This document shows positions 1 through 6,081 of a stretch of DNA of 6,081 bases, in pieces. The position numbers and the translations under genes are program-made. Positions within the stretch are counted from its first letter, which is position 1, and each line of letters opens with the position of its first letter. The notes under the pieces are model-generated. The model searched no databases and was not told the origin of the DNA. It saw nothing but the letters and a program-made list of their open reading frames with translations. Source of the stretch: Hymenobacter sp. (GTDB lineage: Bacteria; Bacteroidota; Bacteroidia; Cytophagales; Hymenobacteraceae); contig JANYFQ010000691.1 of the NCBI GenBank assembly GCA_025362615.1, positions 1 through 6,081 on the forward strand. Reading direction: 5' to 3'.

Positions 1-26
1 CCCAAACGCGACCCATCCCACCCGCC

Positions 27-2519
27 ATGCCCGAAACCACCCCCATCGTCCCTGCGCCCGCCGAAACCGCGCCCGTCACGTCGGCCCGCATAACGGCCGC
101 CGCTGCCGCCGCCGCCGCCGCTTTCGGCACCGCCGTGCCCGCCAATACCACCGCCGGTGAGGCGTTTGCGGGCGGCTACGCTTCCGAAGCCTACGCCGCC
201 GGCTGGCAACTGCCGGCCACCAAGCCCGCCGCCGAACTGGCCGCCGAGCTGCTGGCCGCCCAAACGGTCAAAACCGCGCCTGCTGCCACCCAAACCGTGC
301 CCGCTGCCGCCGAAGACGCTCCCGCCGCCCAAACGCCCGCCGCGCCCGCCGCCGACGTGCCCCTGTTGCTGCGCGCCTACCGCCTCATGCACACGGCCGC
401 CGCGATGGCCGCCCTCTACGAAGACCAGAAAGCCACTGCCAGCCGCTACGTCCACGCCACCGCCCGCGGCCATGAGGCCGTGCAGCTCGCCGCCGCCTTC
501 CTGCTCACCGGGCACGATTTTGCCGCGCCCTACTACCGCGACGATGCCATGCTGCTGGGCTTCGGCCTACGGCCTTATGAGCTGATGCTTCAGCTCTTAG
601 CCAAGCGCGACGACCCCTTCAGCGGTGGTCGGACTTACTATTGCCACCCCAGCCTGCGCCGCGCCGGAATGCCCGTCGTCCCGCACCAAAGCTCGGCCAC
701 CGGGATGCAGGCCATCCCGGCCACGGGCATGGCCCAGGCGGTGAAGTATCTGGAGGGAAATGCTTCTCGTTTCTCGTTTCTCGTTTCTAGTTCGGGGGAA
801 GAAACGCCGGTAAGCGTCGCCGAAAAACAAGAAACAAGCAACGAAGAACAAGAAACTTCCACCGGCCATCAAGAAACAAGAAACAAGAAACAAGAAACAA
901 AAACCCCCCTGGTCCTCTGCTCCATCGGCGACGGGGCCATGACCGAGGGCGAGGTGTCGGAGGCGCTGCAAATGGCGGTGCTGCACCAGCTTCCCATCGT
1001 GTATCTGGTGCAGGACAACGACTGGGGCATTTCGGCCACCGGCCGCGAAATGCGGGCGATGGACGCCTACGAATTTGCCGCCGGCTTCCCCGGTCTGTTG
1101 CGTTTGCGGGTCGATGGGGCCGATTTTGAGTCGTCGTACCGGGGGCTGGCCGAGGCCGTGGCCCACGTCCGCGGGCGGCGCGGGCCGGTGCTGGTTCACG
1201 CCAAATGCCCGCTGCTGGGCCACCACACTAGCGGCGTGCGCCGCGAGTGGTACCGGGGCGACGACCTGGCCGCCCACCAACTGCAAGACCCGCTGCCGCG
1301 TTTGCACCGGCGTTTGCTGGGTTTGGGCCTGATTGAAAGCGCGTTGGAAGCCTTGCAAGCCGAAGCCACCGCCACTGTGGCCGCCGATTGGGCCGCTGCC
1401 CTGGCCGCCCCCAACCCCGACCCGGCCACCTTCGCCGACCACGAATTTGCCCCGCCCGCCACCCTGGCCGAAACCGGCGAACGCGCCCCCGCCGGGGCCG
1501 AAAAAGTGTTGATGGTGGACGCCGCCCTGCACGCCGTGGACGACATTTTGCGCGAATTTCCCGAAGCGCTGTTTTACGGGCAAGACGTGGGCGGCGAGTT
1601 GGGCGGCGTATTCCGCGAAGCTGCCCTGCTGGCCAAGAAATACGGCGACGCGCGGGTTTTTAACACGCCCATTCAGGAAGCCTATATTGTGGGCAGCACA
1701 GCGGGCATGGCAGCGGTGGGGGCCAAGCCCATTGTCGAAATTCAGTTCGCCGATTATATCTGGCCCGCTCTGAATCAGTTGGTTGAGGAGCTTTCGAAAT
1801 CCTGCTACCTCAGCAACGGACAGTTTCCGGTGCAGGCGCTTATTCGGGTGCCCATCGGGGCCTACGGCGGCGGCGGGCCGTACCACAGCGGCTCCATCGA
1901 AAGCACACTGCTCACCATTCGGGGCATCAAGGTGGTGTATCCGAGCAACGCGGCCGACATGAAGGGCCTCATGCGGGCCGCCTTCCTCGACCCCAACCCC
2001 GTGGTGATGCTCGAACACAAGGGCCTGTACTGGAGCAAAGTACCCGGCACCGAGGATGCCAAAACCCTGGAGCCCGCCGCCGGCTACGCCATCCCGCTGG
2101 GCCAGGCCGCCATCGCCCAACCCGCCAACCCCGCCGAGCTGGCGCGGGGCACCACGGCGCTCGTCGTGAGCTACGGCATGGGCATTCATTGGGCCAAAGC
2201 CGCCAGCCGCGACTTCCCCGGCCAAATCGAAATCCTCGACCTGCGTACCCTCAACCCGCTCGATTTCGAGGCCGTGCAGGCCGCCACCCGCCGCCACGGC
2301 AAAGTGCTGGTCCTCACCGAAGAGCCGCTCATGAACAGCTTCGCCGAAAGCCTGGCCGGCCGCATCCAGCGCCACTGCTTCGAGGTGCTCGACGCGCCGG
2401 TTTTCACCCTCGGCGCGGCCGATTTGCCCGCCATCGCCCTCAACGTGGAGCTGGAAAAAATGATGCTGCCGAGCGCCGCCAAAGTCAGCGCCGCGCTGGG
2501 GGAGCTGCTGGCGTGGTGA
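27..2519 (+). CDS. Fused E1 alpha/beta subunit of a thiamine-diphosphate 2-oxoacid dehydrogenase
   Basis: E1 enzymes decarboxylate a 2-oxoacid on thiamine diphosphate (ThDP) and pass the acyl group to the lipoyl arm of E2. The 830-residue product carries both halves in one chain. E1-alpha spans about 111-445, with the ThDP/Mg motif GDG at 301-303 and its partner Asn at N331 (QDNDWGIS), and a late HHTSG...WYRGDD segment from H399. After a Pro/Ala-rich linker, E1-beta runs from about 492, with GQDVGG..GGVF near 519 and NTPIQEAYIVG, where E551 matches the Glu that activates ThDP. A transketolase C-terminal domain follows from about 705 (VVSYGMG, DLRTLNPLD). Unusual parts are an Ala/Pro-rich N-terminus (1-110, nine alanines at 24-32) and a repeat-encoded insert at about 245-293. 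Catalytic residues are kept, so activity is likely. ATG 27 is the first start visible, but only 26 nt precede it, so an earlier start or the promoter could lie outside. Substrate (branched-chain, pyruvate or other) is unresolved; no E2 or E3 gene is in the window. Confidence 0.93.
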   Translation: MPETTPIVPAPAETAPVTSARITAAAAAAAAAFGTAVPANTTAGEAFAGGYASEAYAAGWQLPATKPAAELAAELLAAQTVKTAPAATQTVPAAAEDAPAAQTPAAPAADVPLLLRAYRLMHTAAAMAALYEDQKATASRYVHATARGHEAVQLAAAFLLTGHDFAAPYYRDDAMLLGFGLRPYELMLQLLAKRDDPFSGGRTYYCHPSLRRAGMPVVPHQSSATGMQAIPATGMAQAVKYLEGNASRFSFLVSSSGEETPVSVAEKQETSNEEQETSTGHQETRNKKQETKTPLVLCSIGDGAMTEGEVSEALQMAVLHQLPIVYLVQDNDWGISATGREMRAMDAYEFAAGFPGLLRLRVDGADFESSYRGLAEAVAHVRGRRGPVLVHAKCPLLGHHTSGVRREWYRGDDLAAHQLQDPLPRLHRRLLGLGLIESALEALQAEATATVAADWAAALAAPNPDPATFADHEFAPPATLAETGERAPAGAEKVLMVDAALHAVDDILREFPEALFYGQDVGGELGGVFREAALLAKKYGDARVFNTPIQEAYIVGSTAGMAAVGAKPIVEIQFADYIWPALNQLVEELSKSCYLSNGQFPVQALIRVPIGAYGGGGPYHSGSIESTLLTIRGIKVVYPSNAADMKGLMRAAFLDPNPVVMLEHKGLYWSKVPGTEDAKTLEPAAGYAIPLGQAAIAQPANPAELARGTTALVVSYGMGIHWAKAASRDFPGQIEILDLRTLNPLDFEAVQAATRRHGKVLVLTEEPLMNSFAESLAGRIQRHCFEVLDAPVFTLGAADLPAIALNVELEKMMLPSAAKVSAALGELLAW
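96..122 (+). repeat. GCC/GCT trinucleotide run encoding nine alanines
   Basis: Nine consecutive Ala codons, seven GCC and two GCT, encode residues 24-32 of the E1 fusion within its low-complexity N-terminus. The run is a possible replication-slippage site. Gain or loss of units would keep the reading frame. Confidence 0.8.
764..792 (+). repeat. Left arm of in-gene repeat insert (TTTCTCG units)
   Basis: A 7-nt tandem repeat: TTTCTCG at 770-776 and 777-783, TTTCTAG at 784-790, and a partial unit CTTCTCG at 763-769. It is translated within the E1 gene as part of the segment SRFSFLVSS. Its reverse complement (CGAGAAA units) differs by one base per unit from the CAAGAAA units at 870-897, so the two arms form an imperfect inverted repeat with about 79 nt between them. 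The composition departs sharply from the surrounding GC-rich coding DNA. Confidence 0.85.
828..904 (+). repeat. Right array of in-gene repeat insert (CAAGAAA units, 7-nt period)
   Basis: Units of 7 nt in a single register: CAAGAAA at 828, 849, 870, 877, 884 and 891, degenerate CAAGCAA at 835 and CGAAGAA at 842, two diverged units at 856-869, and a decayed last unit at 898-904. Three 7-nt units make 21 nt, so the translation repeats every 7 residues: QETSNEE, QETSTGH, QETRNKK, QETKTPL. With the left arm it makes an insert of about residues 245-293 in the E1-alpha half, immediately before the strand leading into the ThDP-binding GDG motif. No clear target-site duplication is visible at the borders. 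Confidence 0.85.
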
Positions 2520-2628
2520 AAAAACAGGCTTGGAAGGCGTTCGAGTTATGCTTTTCGCGTCGCCACGACCGCCTGATTTTTCGCGTTGCACTTCGCGGGG
2601 AGCACCGCTCAAACCAGAGCAACCTTTC
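2520..2628. other. Convergent intergenic gap between E1 and tamL
   Basis: This 109-nt gap lies between two converging stop codons. It holds a 9-nt direct repeat, TTTTCGCGT at 2552-2560 and 2578-2586, and a weak 4-bp stem GCTC/GAGC near 2607-2620. No stem followed by a T-run was found on either strand, so no intrinsic terminator is called. Confidence 0.5.
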
Positions 2629-5253
2629 TCAAAACGGGTACCCGATGCCCAGGTTAAACGTCGGGTTGTGCTCGCTGTCGCGGCCCAGGCGGCGGATGGC
2701 CCAACGCTCGTCGGGCACGGCGGCGGGCTCGTAAACTTTGGCGGCGATGTCGAGGCGGATGATGAGGAAGGTGAAATCGAAGCGCAGGCCCAGGCCGGAG
2801 CCGACGGCGATTTGGCTGAGAAAATTGCCGTCGAAGCGGGCCTCGGGGCGCTCGCGGGTAGATTCGCGGCTCAGAGCCCAGACGTTGCCGAAGTCGGTAA
2901 AAAAAGCGCCCTTTACGAAGGAATACACCGGGAAGCGGTACTCCACGGCTCCTTCGAGCAGCAGCTCGCCGGGCTGCTCCGAGATGTAGTCGCGCCCGCC
3001 GCCGGGCAGCAGGGTGGTGTAGCTGCCGGTGCCGAGGCGGCGGGGTTTCCAGGCCCGCACCGAGCTGGCCCCGCCGGCAAAAAAGTAGCGGTCGTAGGGC
3101 ATGGTGTAGGCCCCGTCGGTGCGGGTGAGGGCGTGGGCGATGCCGCCGTTGAGGCGGTACACGAAGTAGGTGCTGGGCGAGAGCTTGTAGTAGCGGCGGT
3201 AATCGACGGCGAGCCGGGCGAAGTTATAGACGTTGAGCTTGAACCAGTCGGCCCGCCGGTACAGGTCGCGCGTGAGGCCGCCGACTTCGACCTGTACGCG
3301 CAGGAAATGGGCGTTGCGGGTTTGGTTGAAATCGTTGGAATTGTAGAGCGATACGAAGCTGACGCTGGGCACGTAAAGCGGCTGAAACGAACGAAACAGC
3401 GGCGAGCCGCCGGCCTGCAGCTCGTCAAGCCGCGCTTGGTAATCGGGGCGTATATTGCTGGGGTTCACCACGTTCATCACGACCGGCGAAAATACGTACT
3501 GATGAAACGCCGACGGCTGCCAGATGTAGTCGTAGCTAAATTCGACGTTGGTGCGGGTGTACTGCGGGCGCTCGACGTAGGTGCTGGAGAGCGAAAACCG
3601 GGTGCGCGGGTTGTAGGCGGCGAAGTAGCGGTTGGTGCGAAACGGCACCAGGAACTGGGGCAGCACGAGCGCCGCCGTGGCCCCGAACTGCACGGTGTAA
3701 ATGTTGTCGCCGGTGCCAAAACCGGTGGTGCCCACGCGGTCGAACTGCCCCTCAATGCCCGCCCGCACGCCCAGCTCCAGCACCTCGGCCCCGCCGAAAG
3801 GGTTGCGGTCTTTGAGGCGGACGTTGAGGAACGGCCCCGGCAGGTTGGCCACGTAAGTGCCGCCGAACTCGGTGGTTTCCTGGTATTTCTGGGCCGGCGA
3901 AGCGTTGATGACGGCATCGAGCAGGCCGGTGGGCGCGGCATTGGCCCGCAGCGAATCGAGCACGACCTTGCGGTAGTTCACGGTGTTGAAGCGGAACATA
4001 TCGAGGTCGGCGAGCTGGCGCTGGGTGCGCTGGGTGTTGCTTTGCGAAAACAACTGGCCGGGCCGCAACAAAATTTTGCGCACCAGAATGCGCGGGCTGT
4101 ACGCTTGCCGGTAAGCCGCAAAATGCACCGAGTCGATGGTGAGCGTGTCGGTGCGGGGTGGGCGGTTGGCGGCCAGGGGCCGGGCCGGGGCGGCAGCGGG
4201 GCCGTTGGGTGTGAGGCGGCGCAGGGTGTCGGCGGCGGCCACGGCCAGGGTGCGCTGGGCGTTGGCATCGGTAATCATCCGCACCTGGCGCAGGCGGTAC
4301 ACGGCGTGGCGCTGGCCGGGGCCGGGGTTGGCTATCAGGGTTTTGAGGCGCACCGCGAAGGGCGCAAAGCTGGTGTCGGCTTCGAGGGTGACGTAGGCCT
4401 GGCGGAAATCGTAGTAGCCCTGGTTTTTGAGCAGCGCCTCCAGGCGGCTGCGCTCCTGGCCGATGAGGTCTTCGTTGTAGCGGTCGCCGGTTTTGAGCAG
4501 CGCGGCCCCGGCCCCGGCGGCCACGGCGCGGGCCACGGCCGAGTCGGGTATCTGGGTCGTAAGCTGGCTGTACACAAAGGGTTGGCCTTCGGCGATGCGG
4601 TACTGCACGGTGGCCCGGCGGTAGGCTTTGGCGCGGTCGGCCGAGTCGGTGCGGCCGGGGTCGAGGCGCTTGAGGACGCGGGCCAGCAGGCCGCGTTGGT
4701 AGCGCACGGTGTCGCGGGCCGTGGCCCGGCCCCGAAAAAACCCGTGGGTGTGCAGGTAGGTCGTCATCTGCTCGGTGCTGACGCGGGTCAGGGCCGAGTC
4801 GTACACCACGGGCGCTTCGCCGAGGCGCATGACGGCGTTGCCCCGGTCGAGGGCTGCCTGCTGGCGCTTGAGGCGGCGCTCGCGTACGCCAAGCAGCTTG
4901 CCGAGCTTGGCCGAGTCGGTGCCGGCGGCCGTCATTTTGGCCTCGTAGTGCTGCCGGGTGCGCTGTATTTTGGCATTGATGCGGGCCGAATCATAGAAGC
5001 TGTAGCCGAGCTGGTAGATGGCCAGCTTGGGCAGCGGAAAGCGGCTGTTGGCTTTTTGGCGGGCCAGGGCCAGCAGGGCATCGCGGTCGGCGGCGGCGGT
5101 ACCCGTCAGCTCCACCCGCGCCAGCAGGCGCTGGCCGGGGCGCAGCAGGCGCAACGGCGAACAGGCCGCCAGCAAGGCCAGCACCAGCAGGGCGGCCCCG
5201 GTGGGCCGGCGCAGCGGCTGGCCGCCGCCCGCCCGTAACTTGCGGCCGGACAC
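2629..5253 (-). CDS. tamL: TamL-like BamA/TamA-family outer-membrane lipoprotein
   Basis: In Bacteroidota, TamL is the lipoprotein counterpart of TamA and is thought to work with TamB in outer-membrane assembly. Numbering here is from the longest frame (GTG 5298, 889 residues). A basic n-region and hydrophobic stretch (about 35-45) end in the lipobox LAAC with C46. POTRA-like segments follow: one around 155-190 (GEAPVVYDSAL...HTHGFFRG), one at about 236-310 (EGQPFVYSQL...NQGYYDF) and one at about 388-445 (RKILLRPGQLFSQ...DMFRF). A Pro/Ala-rich stretch (364-384) precedes the last. From about 475 on, beta-barrel strands are apparent, with SSVRAW at V747-W750 at the place of the BamA VRGF loop motif, TDFGNVW at 801-807, and a terminal Phe (GIGYPF) as expected of a beta-signal. 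No ATG precedes the lipobox. GTG 5253 is chosen because it gives a normal 31-residue signal peptide and avoids overlap with the divergent neighbour; GTG 5298 and TTG 5292 or 5277 are alternatives. A TamB gene is not in the window. Confidence 0.9.
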   Translation of the reverse strand: MSGRKLRAGGGQPLRRPTGAALLVLALLAACSPLRLLRPGQRLLARVELTGTAAADRDALLALARQKANSRFPLPKLAIYQLGYSFYDSARINAKIQRTRQHYEAKMTAAGTDSAKLGKLLGVRERRLKRQQAALDRGNAVMRLGEAPVVYDSALTRVSTEQMTTYLHTHGFFRGRATARDTVRYQRGLLARVLKRLDPGRTDSADRAKAYRRATVQYRIAEGQPFVYSQLTTQIPDSAVARAVAAGAGAALLKTGDRYNEDLIGQERSRLEALLKNQGYYDFRQAYVTLEADTSFAPFAVRLKTLIANPGPGQRHAVYRLRQVRMITDANAQRTLAVAAADTLRRLTPNGPAAAPARPLAANRPPRTDTLTIDSVHFAAYRQAYSPRILVRKILLRPGQLFSQSNTQRTQRQLADLDMFRFNTVNYRKVVLDSLRANAAPTGLLDAVINASPAQKYQETTEFGGTYVANLPGPFLNVRLKDRNPFGGAEVLELGVRAGIEGQFDRVGTTGFGTGDNIYTVQFGATAALVLPQFLVPFRTNRYFAAYNPRTRFSLSSTYVERPQYTRTNVEFSYDYIWQPSAFHQYVFSPVVMNVVNPSNIRPDYQARLDELQAGGSPLFRSFQPLYVPSVSFVSLYNSNDFNQTRNAHFLRVQVEVGGLTRDLYRRADWFKLNVYNFARLAVDYRRYYKLSPSTYFVYRLNGGIAHALTRTDGAYTMPYDRYFFAGGASSVRAWKPRRLGTGSYTTLLPGGGRDYISEQPGELLLEGAVEYRFPVYSFVKGAFFTDFGNVWALSRESTRERPEARFDGNFLSQIAVGSGLGLRFDFTFLIIRLDIAAKVYEPAAVPDERWAIRRLGRDSEHNPTFNLGIGYPF

Positions 5254-5282
5254 GAATGTGGTAAGGAAATAGCTCAACCCCG
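5254..5282. promoter_or_regulatory. Compact divergent start region between tamL and the RNA methyltransferase gene
   Basis: With the chosen starts, only 29 nt separate two head-to-head genes. Both promoters must therefore lie largely inside each other's 5' coding sequence, or one gene uses a leaderless or internal start. AAGGA at 5263-5267 is a Shine-Dalgarno-like string for the plus-strand gene, but its 15-nt spacing to the ATG is too long to be convincing. No clear Bacteroidota -33/-7 promoter pair was identified. Location is inferred from gene arrangement only. Confidence 0.35.
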
Positions 5283-6041
5283 ATGGTTTCAAAAGCACTG
5301 GCCAAATACGTGCAATCGCTGCACCAAAAAAAATACCGCCAGCGCCACGGCGCGTTTTTGGTGGAAGGCGGCAAAAGCGTAATCGAGCTGCTAAGTTCCG
5401 ACCTAACCACCGAATACCTGCTGCTCACGCCCGAATTTGCGGCCACCCTGCCGCCTGCGCGCCTGGCCCGCACGCCCCACGAGCTGCTTTCGGCCGCCGA
5501 CCTCACCCGCCTCGGCACCCTGGCCCTCAACGACACCGCCCTGGCCGTAGCCCGCCCGCCCGCCGAAGCCCCGCTGCCCGTCGGCCTGTCCCAAACGGGC
5601 CTCCTCCTCGCCCTCGACGAAGTACGCGACCCCGGCAACCTCGGCACCCTGCTGCGCCTGGCCGACTGGTACGGCCTGCCCGGCGTGGTGCTCAGCGCTT
5701 CCTGCACCGATGCCTACAACCCCAAAACCGTGGCCGCCAGCATGGGCAGCTTCGTGCGGGTGAAGGTCTGGCCCCGCGATTTGCCGGCCTGGCTGGCATC
5801 GTTGCCCGTCGGTACCCCCGTTTACGGAGCCGATTTGCACGGCACCAACGTGCATCGCTCGGTCCTGGCCCCGGCCGGAGTGCTCGTAATGGGGTCCGAG
5901 TCGCACGGCCTCACGCCGGCCGTGGCGGCCTGCCTCACGCAGCGGCTGCACATCCCGCGCCGCCCCAGCGGCGGGGCCGAGAGCCTGAACGTGGCAGTTT
6001 CGGCCGGCATTCTGCTCGATAATTTTTTTCGGGAATTGTAA
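5283..6041 (+). CDS. SpoU/TrmH-family (SPOUT) RNA 2'-O-ribose methyltransferase
   Basis: Members of this family transfer a methyl group from S-adenosylmethionine to a ribose 2'-OH in tRNA or rRNA, through a knotted SPOUT fold, usually as dimers. The 252-residue length is normal. The N-terminal part (VQSLHQKKYRQRHGAFLVEG, about 10-29) matches the L30e-like substrate-binding domain of TrmH/RlmB relatives. The three catalytic-domain motifs are present: motif 1 at 111-128 (DEVRDPGNLGTLLRLA, with N119 and the likely catalytic R125), motif 2 at about 199-210 (GVLVMGSESHGL, E206), and motif 3 at 224-241 (IPRRPSGGAESLNVAVSAG, S234-L235-N236). ATG 5283 fits the usual family N-terminus exactly. The RNA target (which tRNA or rRNA position) cannot be read from the sequence, so no symbol is given. 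A run of seven T at 6023-6029 lies in the last codons, and a stem-loop follows the TAA at once. It diverges from tamL. Confidence 0.95.
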   Translation: MVSKALAKYVQSLHQKKYRQRHGAFLVEGGKSVIELLSSDLTTEYLLLTPEFAATLPPARLARTPHELLSAADLTRLGTLALNDTALAVARPPAEAPLPVGLSQTGLLLALDEVRDPGNLGTLLRLADWYGLPGVVLSASCTDAYNPKTVAASMGSFVRVKVWPRDLPAWLASLPVGTPVYGADLHGTNVHRSVLAPAGVLVMGSESHGLTPAVAACLTQRLHIPRRPSGGAESLNVAVSAGILLDNFFREL

Positions 6042-6065
6042 GGCATTCGTCTAACGAATGATGCC
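6042..6065 (+). terminator. Stem-loop directly after the methyltransferase stop codon
   Basis: CATTCGT (6044-6050) and ACGAATG (6054-6060) form a perfect 7-bp stem with a 3-nt CTA loop. GGCAT (6042-6046) can alternatively pair with ATGCC (6061-6065). The position, one base run after TAA, suits a transcript end, but no T-run follows on either strand, so this is not a canonical intrinsic terminator. It could instead be a 3'-end stabilising hairpin or an operator of a gene beyond the window. The last 16 nt (6066-6081) show nothing recognisable. Confidence 0.35.
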
Positions 6066-6081
6066 CCAGGCCAGTGGTCGG

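Noticed and set aside
638..862. Short minus-strand frame containing LETRNEKREA
   Set aside because: This peptide is just the reverse-strand reading of the 7-nt repeats, and there is no start context or homology to support a gene.
764..904. CRISPR-like array
   Set aside because: The units are 7 nt and contiguous, with no 20-40 nt repeats separated by unique spacers and no cas genes.
1581..1589. QDV in place of the common EDV in E1-beta as a lost catalytic residue
   Set aside because: By comparison with human PDHB, the ThDP-activating Glu is the one in the TPI-x-E motif, here E551, which is present. Gln at 519 is not diagnostic of inactivity.
597..2612. 671-codon open frame on the minus strand opposite the E1 gene
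   Set aside because: It is antisense to clear E1 motifs, its translation is Gly/His/Gln-rich low complexity without domains, and it spans the repeat insert and E1 boundary without sense.
2552..2620. Intrinsic terminator in the convergent gap
   Set aside because: Only a 4-bp GCTC/GAGC stem and short CGCG palindromes were found. None has an adequate stem or a following T-run on either strand.
2530..5238. 902-codon open frame on the plus strand opposite tamL
   Set aside because: The minus-strand frame has a lipoprotein signal, POTRA-like segments, BamA-family barrel motifs and a terminal Phe. The plus-strand translation is Gly/Ala/Val/His-rich with no recognisable domain, as expected of a stop-poor shadow in GC-rich DNA.

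Overview
The window is uniformly GC-rich, with strong G/C bias at third codon positions. It reads as a chromosomal segment of a high-GC Bacteroidota, most like Hymenobacter and relatives. That placement is inferred from three things: a fused E1-alpha/beta 2-oxoacid dehydrogenase, a BamA/TamA-family protein with a lipoprotein signal (the TamL type typical of Bacteroidota), and starts without good Shine-Dalgarno sequences. No database search was possible.

Layout. (1) 27-2519, plus strand: a fused alpha/beta E1 component of a thiamine-diphosphate-dependent 2-oxoacid dehydrogenase. It has a long Ala/Pro-rich N-terminal extension and, within the E1-alpha half, an A/T-richer 7-nt-repeat insert of about 145 nt. 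(2) 2520-2628: a short convergent intergenic gap with no convincing terminator. (3) 2629 to 5253 (or 5298), minus strand: a TamL-like outer-membrane lipoprotein with POTRA-type repeats and a C-terminal beta-barrel. (4) About 5254-5282: a very compact head-to-head start region. (5) 5283-6041, plus strand: a SpoU/TrmH-family (SPOUT) RNA 2'-O-methyltransferase. (6) 6042-6065: a stem-loop directly after its stop codon, then the window ends.

The three genes are core housekeeping types (carbon metabolism, outer-membrane biogenesis, RNA modification) and show no common pathway. No phage, CRISPR, toxin-antitoxin, transposase, tRNA or rRNA was found. The part most worth attention is the insert at about 761-904. 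It is built from TTTCTCG-type units on its left and inverted-complementary CAAGAAA-type units on its right. It resembles a small intergenic-type repeat element that entered an enzyme gene in frame and is translated into a charged loop of about 49 residues just before the cofactor-binding GDG motif. The remaining oddities are modest: the N-terminal extension, the lack of any ATG start for TamL, and the stem-loop at the right edge.
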